This document shows positions 38,235 through 52,908 of a stretch of DNA of 64,000 bases, one piece after another; position 1 is the stretch's first letter, and each line of letters opens with the position of its first letter. The translations under genes were made by a program, and so were the position numbers. The notes under the pieces are model-generated. The model saw only the letters and a list, made by a program, of their open reading frames with translations, was not told where the DNA came from and made no database searches. This stretch comes from Streptococcus sp. CF8_St5-11 (GTDB taxonomy: Bacteria; Bacillota; Bacilli; Lactobacillales; Streptococcaceae): NCBI RefSeq assembly GCF_024295625.1, contig NZ_JANCOJ010000002.1, forward strand, positions 310,001 through 374,000. The letters run 5' to 3'.

Positions 38235-39096
38235 CGGATATACTCGGATGGCAGCGGTCATTGCCCATCCCATTCGTCATAGTATCTCTCCTTTCATCCA
38301 TAATCTAGCCTATGAATTAACAGCGACCAATGCTGCTTATCTAGCTTGGGATATTGCTGAAGAAGACTTAGAAAGCACCATCAGCCAAATTCGTAAGTTG
38401 GATATGATTGGGGCCAATATCTCCATGCCCTACAAGCAGAAGGTCTTTCCTTACTTAGATGAAGTGGATGAGATAGCCCGAAAGATCGGTTCTGTCAATA
38501 CTATTGTTCACCGCGATGGTAAGCTTAAAGGCTATAATACGGATGGGATTGGTTTCTTTCGTAGTTTACCTCCTGCTTTCTCTATTAAGGGAAAAACAAT
38601 GGTTCTCTTAGGTGCAGGTGGTGCAGCTTTAGCGATTATTGCACAGGCCATTCATCTAGGTGTGAAACGTATCCTTGTCTTTGTGAGAGAGGAAAGATTG
38701 GTTCATTATCGTTCAATAGTTCAGTTGGTTGAAGAAGGCTTTGATTTCTTGATAGAATTGTATGCGATTGAGAAAGATGAAGATATTCAAAACTCTTTTC
38801 ATCAAGCTGATCTCATCTTAAATGCCACTGGTGTTGGAATGGATGGTCAGTCTCTTCCAATAGCGAGTCACTTGACCTTTCCCCCACATGCCTTAATCGT
38901 AGAGATGGCCTACTATCCGGCAGTGACCCCCTTTCTGCAATTAGCAGTGAATCAAGGAAACCAGAGGGTAAATGGGCTGGGAATGCTCTTTTATCAAGCT
39001 GAAGCAGCCTTTGAATTAATGACTGGGAAAGTATTTCCTACAGAGTCTGTATGGGAAGCATTGACAACAGAATATCGCCAATTTGTATGTGACTAA
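38224..39096 (+). CDS. aroE: Shikimate dehydrogenase
   Basis: Reduces 3-dehydroshikimate with NADPH. 290 residues: substrate motif HSISPFIHN, catalytic Lys in [16 protein letters not shown] and the nucleotide-binding [11 protein letters not shown] terminator follows, ending the first aro transcription unit. Confidence 0.95.
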   Translation: MKIDGYTRMAAVIAHPIRHSISPFIHNLAYELTATNAAYLAWDIAEEDLESTISQIRKLDMIGANISMPYKQKVFPYLDEVDEIARKIGSVNTIVHRDGKLKGYNTDGIGFFRSLPPAFSIKGKTMVLLGAGGAALAIIAQAIHLGVKRILVFVREERLVHYRSIVQLVEEGFDFLIELYAIEKDEDIQNSFHQADLILNATGVGMDGQSLPIASHLTFPPHALIVEMAYYPAVTPFLQLAVNQGNQRVNGLGMLFYQAEAAFELMTGKVFPTESVWEALTTEYRQFVCD

Positions 39097-39133
39097 GAGA
39101 GGGTTTTACCTTTTCCTATTGAAAAAGCTTTAT

Positions 39134-39188
39134 GAGATTAGAACAAGAACTGATTTTTAAAAAAACAGTCTTGCTCTAGTCTCTTTTT
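39134..39188 (+). terminator. Terminator after aroE
   Basis: A long imperfect stem pairs GAGATTAGA-ACAAGAACTG with CAGTCTTG-CTCTAGTCTC around an A/T-rich loop, then TTTTT. Confidence 0.75.
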
Positions 39189-39258
39189 CATTTTGATTGA
39201 GACATGTGCCTTATTTCATGATAAGATAGAATCAAAGAAAAACGTGAAGGAGATTCCT

Positions 39259-40332
39259 ATGAACGTATCGGTACCTATTCCAGGACATTCCTATGATATT
39301 GTGATTGAAAGAGGCGGTCTCAACCAGGTTGGAGACTGGTTGCGCACTCTTTGGGGCGATAAAAAAGTCGCCATTATTTCCGATAACCGCGTGGCTAAGC
39401 TATATGCCTCTATCGTAGAGAAGAGCCTTGTGAAAGCTGGTTTTCAAGTGGTGCGCTTTGAGTTTCTTCAAGGGGAAGCCAGTAAGAATCTAACCACTGT
39501 TTCAAAAGTCTATGACTTTCTAGCTACCCAGGGCATGACGCGCAGTGATGGAATCGTTGCTCTTGGGGGTGGCGTAGTTGGTGATTTGGCTGGTTTTGCT
39601 GCCTCGACCTATATGCGAGGAATTTCCTTTGTTCAGATCCCGACTAGCTTGACCGCCCAGGTGGATTCTTCTATCGGGGGAAAGACTGGAGTCAACACAG
39701 CACTTGCCAAAAACATGGTAGGGACCTTTGCTCAACCAGATGGTGTGTTTATTGATCCTGAAGTGTTGAGCACTTTGGGGCAACGTGAATTGATCGAGGG
39801 GATGGGCGAAGTCATCAAGTACGGTCTCATCCAAGATACGGAACTTTGGGAAGAATTGGAAGCCATGGAGGGTTCTGTCCAGAGTATTTTAGAGCATGCA
39901 GAGAGCATCATTTCTCATTCTTGCCTGGTGAAGCGAGACCATGTTGTAGCAGATGAGTTGGACAATGGTATTCGACTGTATCTCAATTTTGGTCATACCA
40001 TCGGGCATGCCATTGAAGCGACAGCTGGTTATGGACAGGTTATGCATGGGGAAGCCGTTAGTATGGGCATGGTGCAGCTCTCTCGAGTTGCAGAAGAAAA
40101 GGGTTTGATGCCAAAAGGAATCACTCAAAAAATCGAAGAAATGTGTCGGAAATTTGGCCTTCCGGTGACTTATGAGAACTGGGATAAAGAAGCCCTTTAT
40201 CAAGCCTTGACTCATGACAAAAAAGCGCGTGGGACCAGCTTTAAATTAGTCATTGTTCCAGAGTTGGGGCAAGCAGCGATTCATCAAATCCCTCTTCAAG
40301 AAATGAAGGACTTTTTAGAAAGAAAGGAATAA
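39259..40332 (+). CDS. aroB: 3-Dehydroquinate synthase
   Basis: Second shikimate step, conversion of DAHP to dehydroquinate using NAD and a metal. 357 residues from the ATG at 39259; an in-frame start 66 nt upstream lies within the promoter region, and AAGGAGA is placed for 39259. Motifs: [38 protein letters not shown] and the metal-binding [11 protein letters not shown]. It begins the aroB-aroC-tyrA unit. Confidence 0.95.
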   Translation: MNVSVPIPGHSYDIVIERGGLNQVGDWLRTLWGDKKVAIISDNRVAKLYASIVEKSLVKAGFQVVRFEFLQGEASKNLTTVSKVYDFLATQGMTRSDGIVALGGGVVGDLAGFAASTYMRGISFVQIPTSLTAQVDSSIGGKTGVNTALAKNMVGTFAQPDGVFIDPEVLSTLGQRELIEGMGEVIKYGLIQDTELWEELEAMEGSVQSILEHAESIISHSCLVKRDHVVADELDNGIRLYLNFGHTIGHAIEATAGYGQVMHGEAVSMGMVQLSRVAEEKGLMPKGITQKIEEMCRKFGLPVTYENWDKEALYQALTHDKKARGTSFKLVIVPELGQAAIHQIPLQEMKDFLERKE

Positions 40333-40338
40333 GGTCGT

Positions 40339-41505
40339 ATGAGATATTTAACAGCAGGAGAGTCCCATGGGCCTCGACTAACAGCCATCATCGAGGGGGT
40401 TCCGGCAGGCCTTCCTTTATCTGAAGAGGATATTAATAAAGAGCTCAAACGTCGACAAGGTGGCTATGGTCGTGGTGCTCGGATGAAAATCGAGAGTGAC
40501 CGTGTCGAGATCACTTCAGGGGTCCGTCATGGCTTGACCATGGGAGGTCCGATTACTCTGAACGTGACCAATCTGGATCACCAAAAATGGCTGGAGATCA
40601 TGAATGTAGCACCGGTCGAAGAGAAAAAGAAAAATCTACGTAAGATCACCAAGCCACGTCCTGGTCATGCCGATCTAGTCGGAGGGATGAAATACCGTTT
40701 CGATGATCTTCGTAATTCGCTCGAACGTTCTTCTGCCCGTGAGACGACCATGCGTGTAGCCGTTGGTGCAGTTGCTAAAAGGATTTTAGAAGAGATCGGC
40801 ATTGAAGTGGCCAGCCACATTGTTAATTTTGGGGGAATCGAGATTGCAATTCCCGAGAATCTAACCGTTTCAGAAATCAAGGAAAAGGCAGCTAAGTCGG
40901 AAGTTTCGATCGTTGTGCCAGAACAAGAAGAAGCCGTTAAGGCTTACATTGACCAAGTGAAAAAAGATGGAGATACCATCGGGGGAATTGTGGAAACCTT
41001 GGTTGGTGGTGTGCCTGTAGGACTAGGATCTTATGTGCAATGGGACAAGAAATTGGATGCCAAAATCGCTCAAGGAGTGGTCTCTATCAATGCCTTTAAG
41101 GGAGTTGAGTTCGGTCTTGGTTTTGAAGCAGGTCGCCTAAAAGGTAGTCAAGTTATGGATGAAATCATCTGGTCTAAAGAAGCTGGCTATACCCGTCGTA
41201 CTAATAATCTTGGTGGTTTTGAAGGGGGCATGACTAACGGAGAGCCGATTCTGGTTCGTGGCGTCATGAAGCCTATTCCGACCCTCTACAAACCTTTGAT
41301 GAGTGTGGATATTGAAACCCATGAGCCTTATAAAGCAACAGTTGAGCGCAGCGATCCAACGGCTTTACCAGCTGCAGGTGTGGTAATGGAAGCAGTGGTC
41401 GCAACAGTCCTTGCTACAGAAGTGCTTGAAAAATTCTCATCCGATAACTTGGAAGAATTGAAAGAAGCCGTTGCTAAGCACCGGGACTTTACGAAGAATT
41501 TTTAA
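40339..41505 (+). CDS. aroC: Chorismate synthase
   Basis: Makes chorismate from EPSP with reduced FMN. 388 residues starting [13 protein letters not shown], the signature N-terminus, and containing [13 protein letters not shown] and [10 protein letters not shown]. It follows aroB by 6 nt. Confidence 0.97.
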   Translation: MRYLTAGESHGPRLTAIIEGVPAGLPLSEEDINKELKRRQGGYGRGARMKIESDRVEITSGVRHGLTMGGPITLNVTNLDHQKWLEIMNVAPVEEKKKNLRKITKPRPGHADLVGGMKYRFDDLRNSLERSSARETTMRVAVGAVAKRILEEIGIEVASHIVNFGGIEIAIPENLTVSEIKEKAAKSEVSIVVPEQEEAVKAYIDQVKKDGDTIGGIVETLVGGVPVGLGSYVQWDKKLDAKIAQGVVSINAFKGVEFGLGFEAGRLKGSQVMDEIIWSKEAGYTRRTNNLGGFEGGMTNGEPILVRGVMKPIPTLYKPLMSVDIETHEPYKATVERSDPTALPAAGVVMEAVVATVLATEVLEKFSSDNLEELKEAVAKHRDFTKNF

Positions 41506-41521
41506 GAGAAAGAGTTTTCCT

Positions 41522-42628
41522 TTGGAGAAGAAAGTTGTATATATTGCAGGCTTGGGCTTGATTGGTGCATCCCTCGCGCTGGGCATTAAGAGGGCCCACC
41601 CAAACGTGACTGTTCTTGGGTACAATCGTAGTGAAGCCTCTCGAACCATCGCTCTTGAAAGAGGAATGGTGGATCAGGTGACGGATGATTTCGCAGCCTT
41701 TGCCCCTTTAGCAGATATCATTATTTTGGCCCTTCCCATCAAGCAAACCAAGTCTTATTTAGAAACCTTAGCCAGCTTGCATTTGAAAGACCGGGTACTG
41801 GTGACAGATGCAGGCTCTACCAAGGCAGAAATTGTCGCACAAGCTGAAAAAGTGTTTACAGATAAGGATGTACGCTTTGTGGGAGGACACCCCATGGCTG
41901 GTAGTCATAAGACAGGTGCTGCAGCAGCAGATGCCACCTTATTTGAAAATGCCTATTATATTTTCACTCCTTCCAGCTTGACGACAGGAGGTGCCATGGA
42001 AGAGTTGAAAGAGCTTCTGAGTGGATTGGGATCCCGCTTTATTGAAATCGATGCCGAGGAACACGATCGGGTGACTTCTCAGATCAGCCATTTTCCTCAT
42101 ATTTTAGCCTCGACTCTGGTCGAGCAGGCTGTAGCTTATGGGGAAGAGCATGAAATGACCCGCCGTTTTGCGGCTGGTGGCTTTCGGGATATGACACGGA
42201 TTGCGGAAAGTGAGCCAGGCATGTGGACCTCTATTCTCTTGTCCAACCCTCAAGCGATATTAGAGCGGATTGAAGATTTCAAAGACCGTTTGGATCAGGT
42301 GGCTGAGACCATTCAAGCAGATAACGAAGAGGCTATTTGGTCATTTTTCCATGAAGGGCGGAAGCACCGAAAAGAAATGCAGATCCATCAGCGTGCTGGA
42401 CGGGATAGTGCCTATGATCTCTTTATCGATGTTCCAGATAAAGAAGGTGTAATCCTCGAAATCTTACAACTCCTACAAGGGATTTCCTTGGTCAATATTC
42501 ACATCAATGAAGAGAATCGGGAAGATATCCACGGGATTTTGCAGTTGACCTTTAAAAATGCAGAGGATCAAGAGCGGGCTCAAACATTGATCAGCCAGGC
42601 GACGTCTTATACTGTCCTTGCTCGCTAG
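41522..42628 (+). CDS. tyrA: Prephenate dehydrogenase with ACT domain, TTG start
   Basis: Oxidises prephenate on the way to tyrosine. The NAD-binding GLGLIGASLALGI is at the very N-terminus, GGHPMAGS marks the active-site region, and the last ~75 residues form an ACT domain (LFIDVPDKEGVILEIL). An open frame extends back into aroC, but family proteins start one residue or so before KKVVYIAGLG. A TTG at 41522 with AAGAGAAAGAG upstream gives that start (368 residues). Confidence 0.92.
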   Translation: MEKKVVYIAGLGLIGASLALGIKRAHPNVTVLGYNRSEASRTIALERGMVDQVTDDFAAFAPLADIIILALPIKQTKSYLETLASLHLKDRVLVTDAGSTKAEIVAQAEKVFTDKDVRFVGGHPMAGSHKTGAAAADATLFENAYYIFTPSSLTTGGAMEELKELLSGLGSRFIEIDAEEHDRVTSQISHFPHILASTLVEQAVAYGEEHEMTRRFAAGGFRDMTRIAESEPGMWTSILLSNPQAILERIEDFKDRLDQVAETIQADNEEAIWSFFHEGRKHRKEMQIHQRAGRDSAYDLFIDVPDKEGVILEILQLLQGISLVNIHINEENREDIHGILQLTFKNAEDQERAQTLISQATSYTVLAR

Positions 42629-42690
42629 GTCTAAAGAAGGATTTGCGTCAAAAGTCCTGCTTCATTTTAGGAATATTGAAGGAAAAGCAG

Positions 42691-42696
42691 TATAAT
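42691..42696 (+). promoter_or_regulatory. -10 element of the ylbF-like gene
   Basis: TATAAT at 42691-42696, with AAAGGAG at 42714-42720 just before the ATG at 42729. The -35 is not clear. Confidence 0.45.
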
Positions 42697-42728
42697 AGAA
42701 GTATCTTATCAGTAAAGGAGCCTAGAAA

Positions 42729-43067
42729 ATGGCAAATATTTATGATGTAGCAAATGAACTCTCTCGGACCCTTCGAGACCTTCCTGAATACAAGGCTGTC
42801 GTAGAAAGCAAGCAAGCGATCGAAGCAAATCCAGAAGCGAAAACGCTGTTTGACGAATACGTCGCTTTCCAAAATCAACTGCAAGGCTTGATGCAATCCG
42901 GTCAACTTCCAACAGAAGCTGTGCAACAAGAAATGAAGGACTATATGGAAAAAATCCAAGCAAGTCCGATTGTGAATGAATTTTTCACTAAACAACAGCA
43001 ATTGTCTATTTATCTTGCAGATCTTGAAAAGATCATCTTTGAGCCGATTCAAGATTTATACAAGTAG
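42729..43067 (+). CDS. YlbF/YmcA family protein (DUF964)
   Basis: 112 residues, all helical, with LPEYKAVVESKQAIEANPEAKTLFDEY and IVNEFFTKQQQLSIYLADLEKII, as in the YlbF/YheA/YmcA family. In Bacillus such proteins form a complex that influences RNase Y processing. It sits alone between tyrA and aroA with its own promoter and terminator. Confidence 0.88.
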   Translation: MANIYDVANELSRTLRDLPEYKAVVESKQAIEANPEAKTLFDEYVAFQNQLQGLMQSGQLPTEAVQQEMKDYMEKIQASPIVNEFFTKQQQLSIYLADLEKIIFEPIQDLYK

Positions 43068-43074
43068 AAATTTC

Positions 43075-43106
43075 TACCAGAGTTGTCATTTCGACTCTGG
43101 TATTTT
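43075..43106 (+). terminator. Terminator after the ylbF-like gene
   Basis: TACCAGAGT and ACTCTGGTA pair around TGTCATTTCG, followed by TTTTC. Confidence 0.75.
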
Positions 43107-43183
43107 CGTTCGCCACTAGAGGAAAACAAGCTCAAAAAATTCTTGGAAACATTCGTTTTTTGTTCCAAATTTTTGATCAAAAA

Positions 43184-44991
<1,808 letters not shown>

Positions 44992-45001
<10 letters not shown>

Positions 45002-45846
45002 GCTATCTAGGTCCCAAGGGATCTTTTACCCACGATGTGGTGACTCATAGTTTTCCAACTTCTGAACGCATCGCTTATCGAACGATCACAGATGTTATTA
45101 AGGCCTATGAAAATCAAGAAATTGATTTTGCAGTCGTCCCCGTTGAAAACTCGATCGAAGGTAGTGTCCACGAGACCATCGATTACCTCTTTCACCAAGG
45201 GACAATCCAGGCCGTTGCAGAAGTGGTCTATCCCATCAAGCAACAGCTCTTGGTGGCTAGAAAAGATCAGCCTATTCGAACGGTCTATTCGCATCCACAG
45301 GCCTTGGCCCAAGGGAAGGCTTTTCTAAGGGCCCATTATCCAGATGTGGCCATGGAAATGACGGCTTCAACAGCCTATGCAGCCCGCTATGTAGCAGAAC
45401 ATCCAGAATTGGAGATTGCGGCTATTGCCCCTCTGGCAGCAGCCAGTGAGTATGGTTTGGAAGTCCAGGCCAAAGATATCCAAGAAATCGAGGACAACTA
45501 CACACGTTTTTGGGTTTTAGGGACAAAAGAGCCCTTGATTTCAGAAACTTTAAGTCCAGTCCTTCAAAAAGTTAGCTTGGCTTTAACCTTGCCAAGTAAT
45601 CTGGCAGGGGCCCTCTATAAGGGTTTGTCCACCTTTGCTTGGCGGGGAATCAATTTAACCAAGATTGAAAGTTGCCCCCTAAAAACAGCTTTAGGAGAAT
45701 ACTTTTTCATTATTGACCTCCTAAATGAAGCACCTGATCTAGTGCACTTTGCCTATCAAGAATTAGACAGTCTGGGCATTCAGACAAAAGTCTTGGGTCA
45801 GTATCAGGTCTATACCTTAAAAGATAACGGAATGGAGAAAAGATGA
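44992..45846 (+). CDS. pheA: Prephenate dehydratase
   Basis: Converts prephenate to phenylpyruvate. 284 residues: catalytic domain with VENSIEGSVHETIDYL and the active-site NYTRFWVLG, then a C-terminal ACT domain. The phenylalanine-binding ESRP motif of the ACT domain reads ESCP here (TKIESCPLKTALGEYFF), a single Arg-to-Cys change. This may weaken feedback inhibition. The gene overlaps aroK and the next gene. Confidence 0.94.
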
Positions 45847-47159
45847 GTAACGAATCCAACTTTCTATCTCACCATGAGCGAAAGCGATTAGAGTACTTAT
45901 ACTCAAATTTTCATTATTTGAATGAACGAGAACAACTAGAATACAATTACCTGCTCAAAAAAAGCCAAGGAGCTTATGAGGAAGCAGAAGCCCTTCGACA
46001 GCCTGAAGTAGCTGCTACTGAAGAAGTGCAAGGAGAGATTGCTGAACCGATTGGTGACCTTCCTGTTTACCAATCACGTAGCAGAAAAACAAAGAAAAAA
46101 GCAGTCGCTGCGACGAGCGATCTACCTAAGAAACCACGGAAAAAGATCCGCATCAAGCGGATCCTCAAGTGGATAGCTCTCTTTTTCTTGCTCATTATCG
46201 GTGGCATGGTCTTTATGTTTGTGAAAGGCCTCAACAGTAAACCAGCTGGGAAAGATGCCAAGCCTGCTGTCGTCGAGAAATTTAACGGCAAGAAGTCGCG
46301 AGATGGGGTCAATATCCTGATCTTGGGGACAGATGGTCGGATCGGTGAGAAATCAGATGAGACTCGGACAGACTCCATCATGGTGGTCAATGTCAATAAC
46401 AAAGAAGGCAAGATCAAGATGGTCAGCTTCATGCGGGATACACTGGTCCATATCGATGGTGTCAGCCAGCAAAATATTCCTGAATATGATGGCTACTATG
46501 ACCAGAAGCTCAATACTGCCTTCACCATCGGTGAGCAAAATAACAACCAAGGGGCTGAATTGGTGCGTCAGATGCTCAAAGATAACTTTGACATTGACAT
46601 CCAATATTACGCCATGGTCGATTTCAAGACCTTTGCGACAGCGATCGATACCCTCTTCCCGAATGGGGTCGAGATGAATGCGCAGTTTTCAACGGTTGAT
46701 GGCGAAAAGGTCAGTGAAGTGGAAGTGCCAGATGATTTGAACATGAAAGACGGTGTCGTTCCGCAGCAAACCATCAAGGTTGGAAAGCAACGGATGGATG
46801 GCCGGACTCTTCTCAATTACTCGCGTTTCCGTAAGGACGATGAAGGAGACTTTGGTCGGACCCGTCGCCAGCAAGAGGTCATGTCTGCTATCATGCATCA
46901 GATCAAGGATCCAACCAAACTCTTTACGGGATCAGAAGCCCTCGGGAAAGTCTTTGCTATGACGTCTACCAATGTACCTTTCTCCTTCCTATTGACCAAT
47001 GGACTTGGCCTAGTCGGTAGTGCTGGAAAAGGAATTGAACGAGTGACCATCCCAGAAAATGGGGATTGGGTCGATGCCTATGATATGTATGGTGGCCAAG
47101 GCTTGCTCGTCGATTTCGATGCTTATAAAAAGAAATTGTACCAAATGGGACTGAGATGA
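45843..47159 (+). CDS. LytR-CpsA-Psr family cell-wall polymer ligase
   Basis: 438 residues: about 110 cytoplasmic residues with a basic stretch (KKPRKKIRIKRILK), one membrane segment (WIALFFLLIIGGMVFMFV), and the extracellular LCP domain with ILGTDGRIGEKSDETRTDSIMVV, MRDTLVHIDG and the C-terminal FRKDDEGDFGRTRRQQEV. LCP enzymes attach glycopolymers such as the rhamnan of this window to peptidoglycan. It is coupled to pheA by a 4-nt overlap. Its position corresponds to the psr gene next to pheA in pneumococci. Confidence 0.93.
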   Translation: MSNESNFLSHHERKRLEYLYSNFHYLNEREQLEYNYLLKKSQGAYEEAEALRQPEVAATEEVQGEIAEPIGDLPVYQSRSRKTKKKAVAATSDLPKKPRKKIRIKRILKWIALFFLLIIGGMVFMFVKGLNSKPAGKDAKPAVVEKFNGKKSRDGVNILILGTDGRIGEKSDETRTDSIMVVNVNNKEGKIKMVSFMRDTLVHIDGVSQQNIPEYDGYYDQKLNTAFTIGEQNNNQGAELVRQMLKDNFDIDIQYYAMVDFKTFATAIDTLFPNGVEMNAQFSTVDGEKVSEVEVPDDLNMKDGVVPQQTIKVGKQRMDGRTLLNYSRFRKDDEGDFGRTRRQQEVMSAIMHQIKDPTKLFTGSEALGKVFAMTSTNVPFSFLLTNGLGLVGSAGKGIERVTIPENGDWVDAYDMYGGQGLLVDFDAYKKKLYQMGLR

Positions 47160-47165
47160 TATAAT

Positions 47166-47199
47166 AAGGGGATAGGAGTTTTGGACTTCACCCCTTTTA
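47166..47199 (+). terminator. Possible terminator after the LCP gene
   Basis: AAGGGG and CCCCTT pair across 20 nt with a weaker inner stem, then TTTAATTT. Likely leaky. Confidence 0.4.
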
Positions 47200-47200
47200 A

Positions 47201-49335
<2,135 letters not shown>

Positions 49336-49362
49336 ACAATTTATATTTTTAGGAGAGTAGAA

Positions 49363-51870
49363 GTGAGAGGGTTTAATAACAAGATAAAGTCTGTTTATCA
49401 AGAACTAACAAATTCCAAAGAGAAATTCGGTAGCTTTCACAAGACTTTAATTCATTTGCATACACCTGTTTCTTATGATTACAAGCTATTTTCTAATTGG
49501 ACTGCAACAAAATATAGAAAAATTACTGAAGATGAACTATATGATATATTTTTTGAAAATAAGAAAATAAAAGTTGATAAGACAATTTTTTTTAGTAATT
49601 TTGATAAGGTTGTTTTCTCTAGTTCAAAAGAATATATTAGTTTTCTTATGTTAGCAGAGGCAATCATAAAAAATGGAATAGAGATAGTTGTAGTAACTGA
49701 TCATAATACTACCAAAGGTATTAAAAAGTTGCAAACAGCAGTCTCAATCATAATGACAACTTATCCGTTTTATGAGATACATCCTCATATTTTACATGGA
49801 GTAGAAATTAGCGCAGCAGATAAACTGCATATTGTATGTATATATGATTATGAACAAGAATCATGGGTTAATCAATGGTTAAGTGAAAATATTATAAGTG
49901 AGAAAGATGGAAGTTATCAACACTCATTAACTATAATGAAAGATTTCAATAATCAAAAAATAGTTAACTATATTGCTCATTTCAACAGTTATAACATTTT
50001 GAAAAAAGGTTCTCACTTATCAGGTGCATATAAACGAAAAATTTTTTCTAAAGAAAATACACGATTTATTGGTGTTAAAAATATAAATTCTGTTGAAGGG
50101 TCTAGAAATAAACTATTAGCAGATTTTAATTGTGAGCCCAACTTTCTATTAGATAATGATTCTCACGATATTGATTCACTCGGGAAGAATAATCTATGGT
50201 TGAAAGGTGGAAAAATTTCTTTCAAGATGTTTCAAGAAGCATTGTTTGATTATAACGTATCAGTTAGTTTATGTGAGCCAAGCTTGAAACAAAAGTCTTA
50301 TATAAAAGGATTATATATAGAAAATCGTGGGGGGAATAGAAGTTTTCTTGCGGGTGATAAGTTAAAAAAAGATAAAGACTTCTTTTTAACATTTTCACCA
50401 TCTATGAATTGTTTAATTGGAGGGAGAGGTACAGGAAAAAGCACATTAATTGATATGTTACAATTTGTACTTTCTCAAAATTGTGATAAGCAAAGCAAAT
50501 TGGAATTTCTATGTAACCATGCAAATGCTTTTGTACTCTATGTTTTAGAAGAAACTGAATACATTATTGAAGTTAGTTTACCAGATGTCAAACAAGAAAA
50601 TAAGGATAATATTTTACAATATTATGGTCAAAATCGAGAGAATAAGTTTGGCTATTCTTATAGATTTGATTCTGACTCTGTTAAAGAATGGACACGATCT
50701 CAGTACACAAAAGTTTATAAAGTTGAAGGTAATTATTTTAAATTAGTTGATAAAACTAGAATTTTAGAGAAAATGTTTGATAGGAGATATTCTGTTAATG
50801 AGTTAGTTAGAACAGCGGACGGTGAAAAAATTACAGAATTTATTTCCGATTTAATGATTAAAAATAAAAAATTACCGAGACCAGACTATGGGCTAAGAAC
50901 TCAGACACTCGAATCGTTTGAAGTAAAATTAAAGGAACTAGATGAATATTTAAAAGAGCGGAAGCAATTAATACTCGAAATAATTGAGGATTTTAATAAA
51001 ACTCAGATTGGTAAGTTAAGAATTTGTTACGAGCAAATTGATAAATGGGAAGAACCACATTTGGAAAGTTGTCTTTTCAAGAATAATTCATTTCCACGTT
51101 CTTCGTTTGAAAACTATAGAATTAGTATGCAAGATGTAGCAGAAGTTTTGTATCTTATATATCGAGAGCTAGGAATGAAAGAATTTGTTAAAGTCATTGT
51201 AAGACAAAGTATTCCAAATAAGTATTTTATTATTTTAAAAAGTATCTCTGAGGATAATTTTGCAAAAAAAGAAAATAAATGGAGAGATAAGTCTGAAATT
51301 AATGAATACAACATTACGCATTTAAAAACGAGTATCTACTCTTTAATTGAAAATAGTAGTTTATTAAATGAATTTAAAAGAGTTTTAAAAGCTCATGTAG
51401 CTAATGAAAGGCTATTTTTGGAGTTTAATATTAACTCTAAAGAAACCTCACAACAACTTGATATCCTCTATAAAGAAGTTGGTGTATTAAGTTTGGGACA
51501 AAAGGTTGTAGCAATGCTTGATTTTTTATTAGCATATAGTGATTATTCTAAAGACTTCAGACCATTGATTATTGATCAGCCTGAAGATAATCTAGACAAT
51601 CGATATATTTACAGGCATTTAGTCCAGCAGTTTAGAGATGTGAAAGCTCAACGACAAATTATTTTAGCAACACATAATGCTACAATTGTAACAAATTCAA
51701 TGGCAGATCAAGTTGTTATTATGGAGTCAGATGGAGTTAATGGATGGATTGAATCACAGGGATATGTTAGTGAAAAATATATAAAAAATCATATCATCAA
51801 TCAATTAGAGGGGGGAAAAGATTCCTTCAGACATAAAATGTCTATATATGAGACGGCTTTATCAGAGTAG
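49363..51870 (+). CDS. PHP phosphoesterase-SMC/ABC ATPase fusion, candidate defence protein
   Basis: 835 residues. The N-terminal PHP domain (about 1-310) shows the metal-binding pattern: [29 protein letters not shown] and DNDSHDI. An SMC/RecF-like ATPase follows: Walker [10 protein letters not shown] near 360, a helical middle, signature-like [11 protein letters not shown], Walker [12 protein letters not shown] and H-loop ATHN. The architecture matches TrlF-like PHP-ATPases. Genes of this type often lie in defence islands, so nucleic-acid sensing with phosphoesterase attack is a reasonable guess, not shown. GTG start with AGGAGAG upstream. AT-rich, directly after the toxin and with its own terminator. 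Confidence 0.85.
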   Translation: MRGFNNKIKSVYQELTNSKEKFGSFHKTLIHLHTPVSYDYKLFSNWTATKYRKITEDELYDIFFENKKIKVDKTIFFSNFDKVVFSSSKEYISFLMLAEAIIKNGIEIVVVTDHNTTKGIKKLQTAVSIIMTTYPFYEIHPHILHGVEISAADKLHIVCIYDYEQESWVNQWLSENIISEKDGSYQHSLTIMKDFNNQKIVNYIAHFNSYNILKKGSHLSGAYKRKIFSKENTRFIGVKNINSVEGSRNKLLADFNCEPNFLLDNDSHDIDSLGKNNLWLKGGKISFKMFQEALFDYNVSVSLCEPSLKQKSYIKGLYIENRGGNRSFLAGDKLKKDKDFFLTFSPSMNCLIGGRGTGKSTLIDMLQFVLSQNCDKQSKLEFLCNHANAFVLYVLEETEYIIEVSLPDVKQENKDNILQYYGQNRENKFGYSYRFDSDSVKEWTRSQYTKVYKVEGNYFKLVDKTRILEKMFDRRYSVNELVRTADGEKITEFISDLMIKNKKLPRPDYGLRTQTLESFEVKLKELDEYLKERKQLILEIIEDFNKTQIGKLRICYEQIDKWEEPHLESCLFKNNSFPRSSFENYRISMQDVAEVLYLIYRELGMKEFVKVIVRQSIPNKYFIILKSISEDNFAKKENKWRDKSEINEYNITHLKTSIYSLIENSSLLNEFKRVLKAHVANERLFLEFNINSKETSQQLDILYKEVGVLSLGQKVVAMLDFLLAYSDYSKDFRPLIIDQPEDNLDNRYIYRHLVQQFRDVKAQRQIILATHNATIVTNSMADQVVIMESDGVNGWIESQGYVSEKYIKNHIINQLEGGKDSFRHKMSIYETALSE

Positions 51871-51875
51871 AGCAA

Positions 51876-51909
51876 GAAAAAGTAGGTTAGAAATTTAGCC
51901 TACTTTTTT
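51876..51909 (+). terminator. Terminator after the PHP-ATPase gene
   Basis: AAAAAGTAGG and CCTACTTTTTT pair around a 13-nt loop; the stem is T-rich on both sides and may work in both directions. Confidence 0.8.
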
Positions 51910-51982
51910 CTTTGTTCGACAGGCATACTATTGGAATAACAAGAACTAATCCTATGGTGGTTAAAGATTAACTACCTTTATG

Positions 51983-52831
51983 TTACTGATTAATATATTT
52001 GTCATAGTGCTCTTGGTAATATGCTTTTATATTATGTTCTCCTAAAATTTCAAACACCTGAAGTGCTTGTTTCATCTTTTCGATTCCGTTCGCATGATTG
52101 CGCTTAAATTCAAAATACCCACACGTATATAAGAAGACGGTTTGTTCATAATAGTTCAATTCATTGTTTAGTAATTTTTTTACTTCTTTGATTAGAAAAC
52201 TACAATTTTGAAATTCTTCATTATCAATACTAACAATTAGGCAATTGATTGCTAATTGTGTAACAAGCCGTTTATTTGTCTTGTTCAAAGATGAATAGAG
52301 ATAATTTTTTAACATTTCTATAGTTAATAGGAAAAAGAAGTTATAATTAATTGTTCTTACACAGTTACCTAATAAGATAATTTCATAGTAACCCCAGTTT
52401 TCAACTTTAAAAAGATAATCTGTAAGCTGTAATAATTCCTCGTCCGAGGGGAGAAAATTTTTATTTGTGGTATAGAGAATCGATTTTACCATTGTCTTTT
52501 CATACGGACCCAAGTTAAAACTTGAAGAGTTTGATAGTAATTCAATAATACTAGCAAAATTTTTTGAGGAGTAGTGTTTTCGAATATATTGCACCAAGTT
52601 AGCGAATGATCCAGTTCTAGTAGAATTATTGTCATGAAGAATAATAAATTCATCCAAAGTTATATGTAATTTATCTAAAATATTGATTAGTCGAATACAA
52701 GATATTTCTGATTCTCCCCGTTCAAATCTAGAGATTTGAGATTTAGATAAATTACTATCAGCAATTGAACATAAACTGATTTGCTTTCCTTTTCGAATTT
52801 TTCTGAGTGTTATACCAAGTTTTGATTTCAT
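51983..52831 (-). CDS. rgg: Rgg2/Rgg3-type pheromone receptor and transcription regulator
   Basis: 282 residues: HTH (about 5-62) and a helical TPR-like peptide-binding domain. Segments such as [40 protein letters not shown] and [19 protein letters not shown] closely follow the S. pyogenes Rgg2/Rgg3 proteins. I choose the ATG at 52831 ([17 protein letters not shown]), not the one 9 nt upstream, because it places Cys45 where Rgg2-type proteins have their conserved DNA-binding-domain cysteine. The gene is divergent from the shp frame, the usual arrangement. These receptors bind the imported SHP octapeptide and switch the shp promoter. Confidence 0.93.
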   Translation of the reverse strand: MKSKLGITLRKIRKGKQISLCSIADSNLSKSQISRFERGESEISCIRLINILDKLHITLDEFIILHDNNSTRTGSFANLVQYIRKHYSSKNFASIIELLSNSSSFNLGPYEKTMVKSILYTTNKNFLPSDEELLQLTDYLFKVENWGYYEIILLGNCVRTINYNFFFLLTIEMLKNYLYSSLNKTNKRLVTQLAINCLIVSIDNEEFQNCSFLIKEVKKLLNNELNYYEQTVFLYTCGYFEFKRNHANGIEKMKQALQVFEILGEHNIKAYYQEHYDKYINQ

Positions 52832-52865
52832 ATTTCCCATTTTCCCAACAAAATTTCAAAGGTTT

Positions 52866-52889
52866 TTTATTTATTATACAATAAATAAA
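52866..52889. promoter_or_regulatory. Divergent rgg/shp promoter palindrome
   Basis: TTTATTTATT (52866-52875) and AATAAATAAA (52880-52889) form a perfect 10-bp inverted repeat around ATAC. The centre holds both -10 elements: TACAAT (52877-52882) for shp on the plus strand and TATAAT for rgg on the minus strand (52873-52878). One protein bound here would control both genes. Confidence 0.6.
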
Positions 52890-52908
52890 AAATAAAGGGA
52901 TGTTCAGT

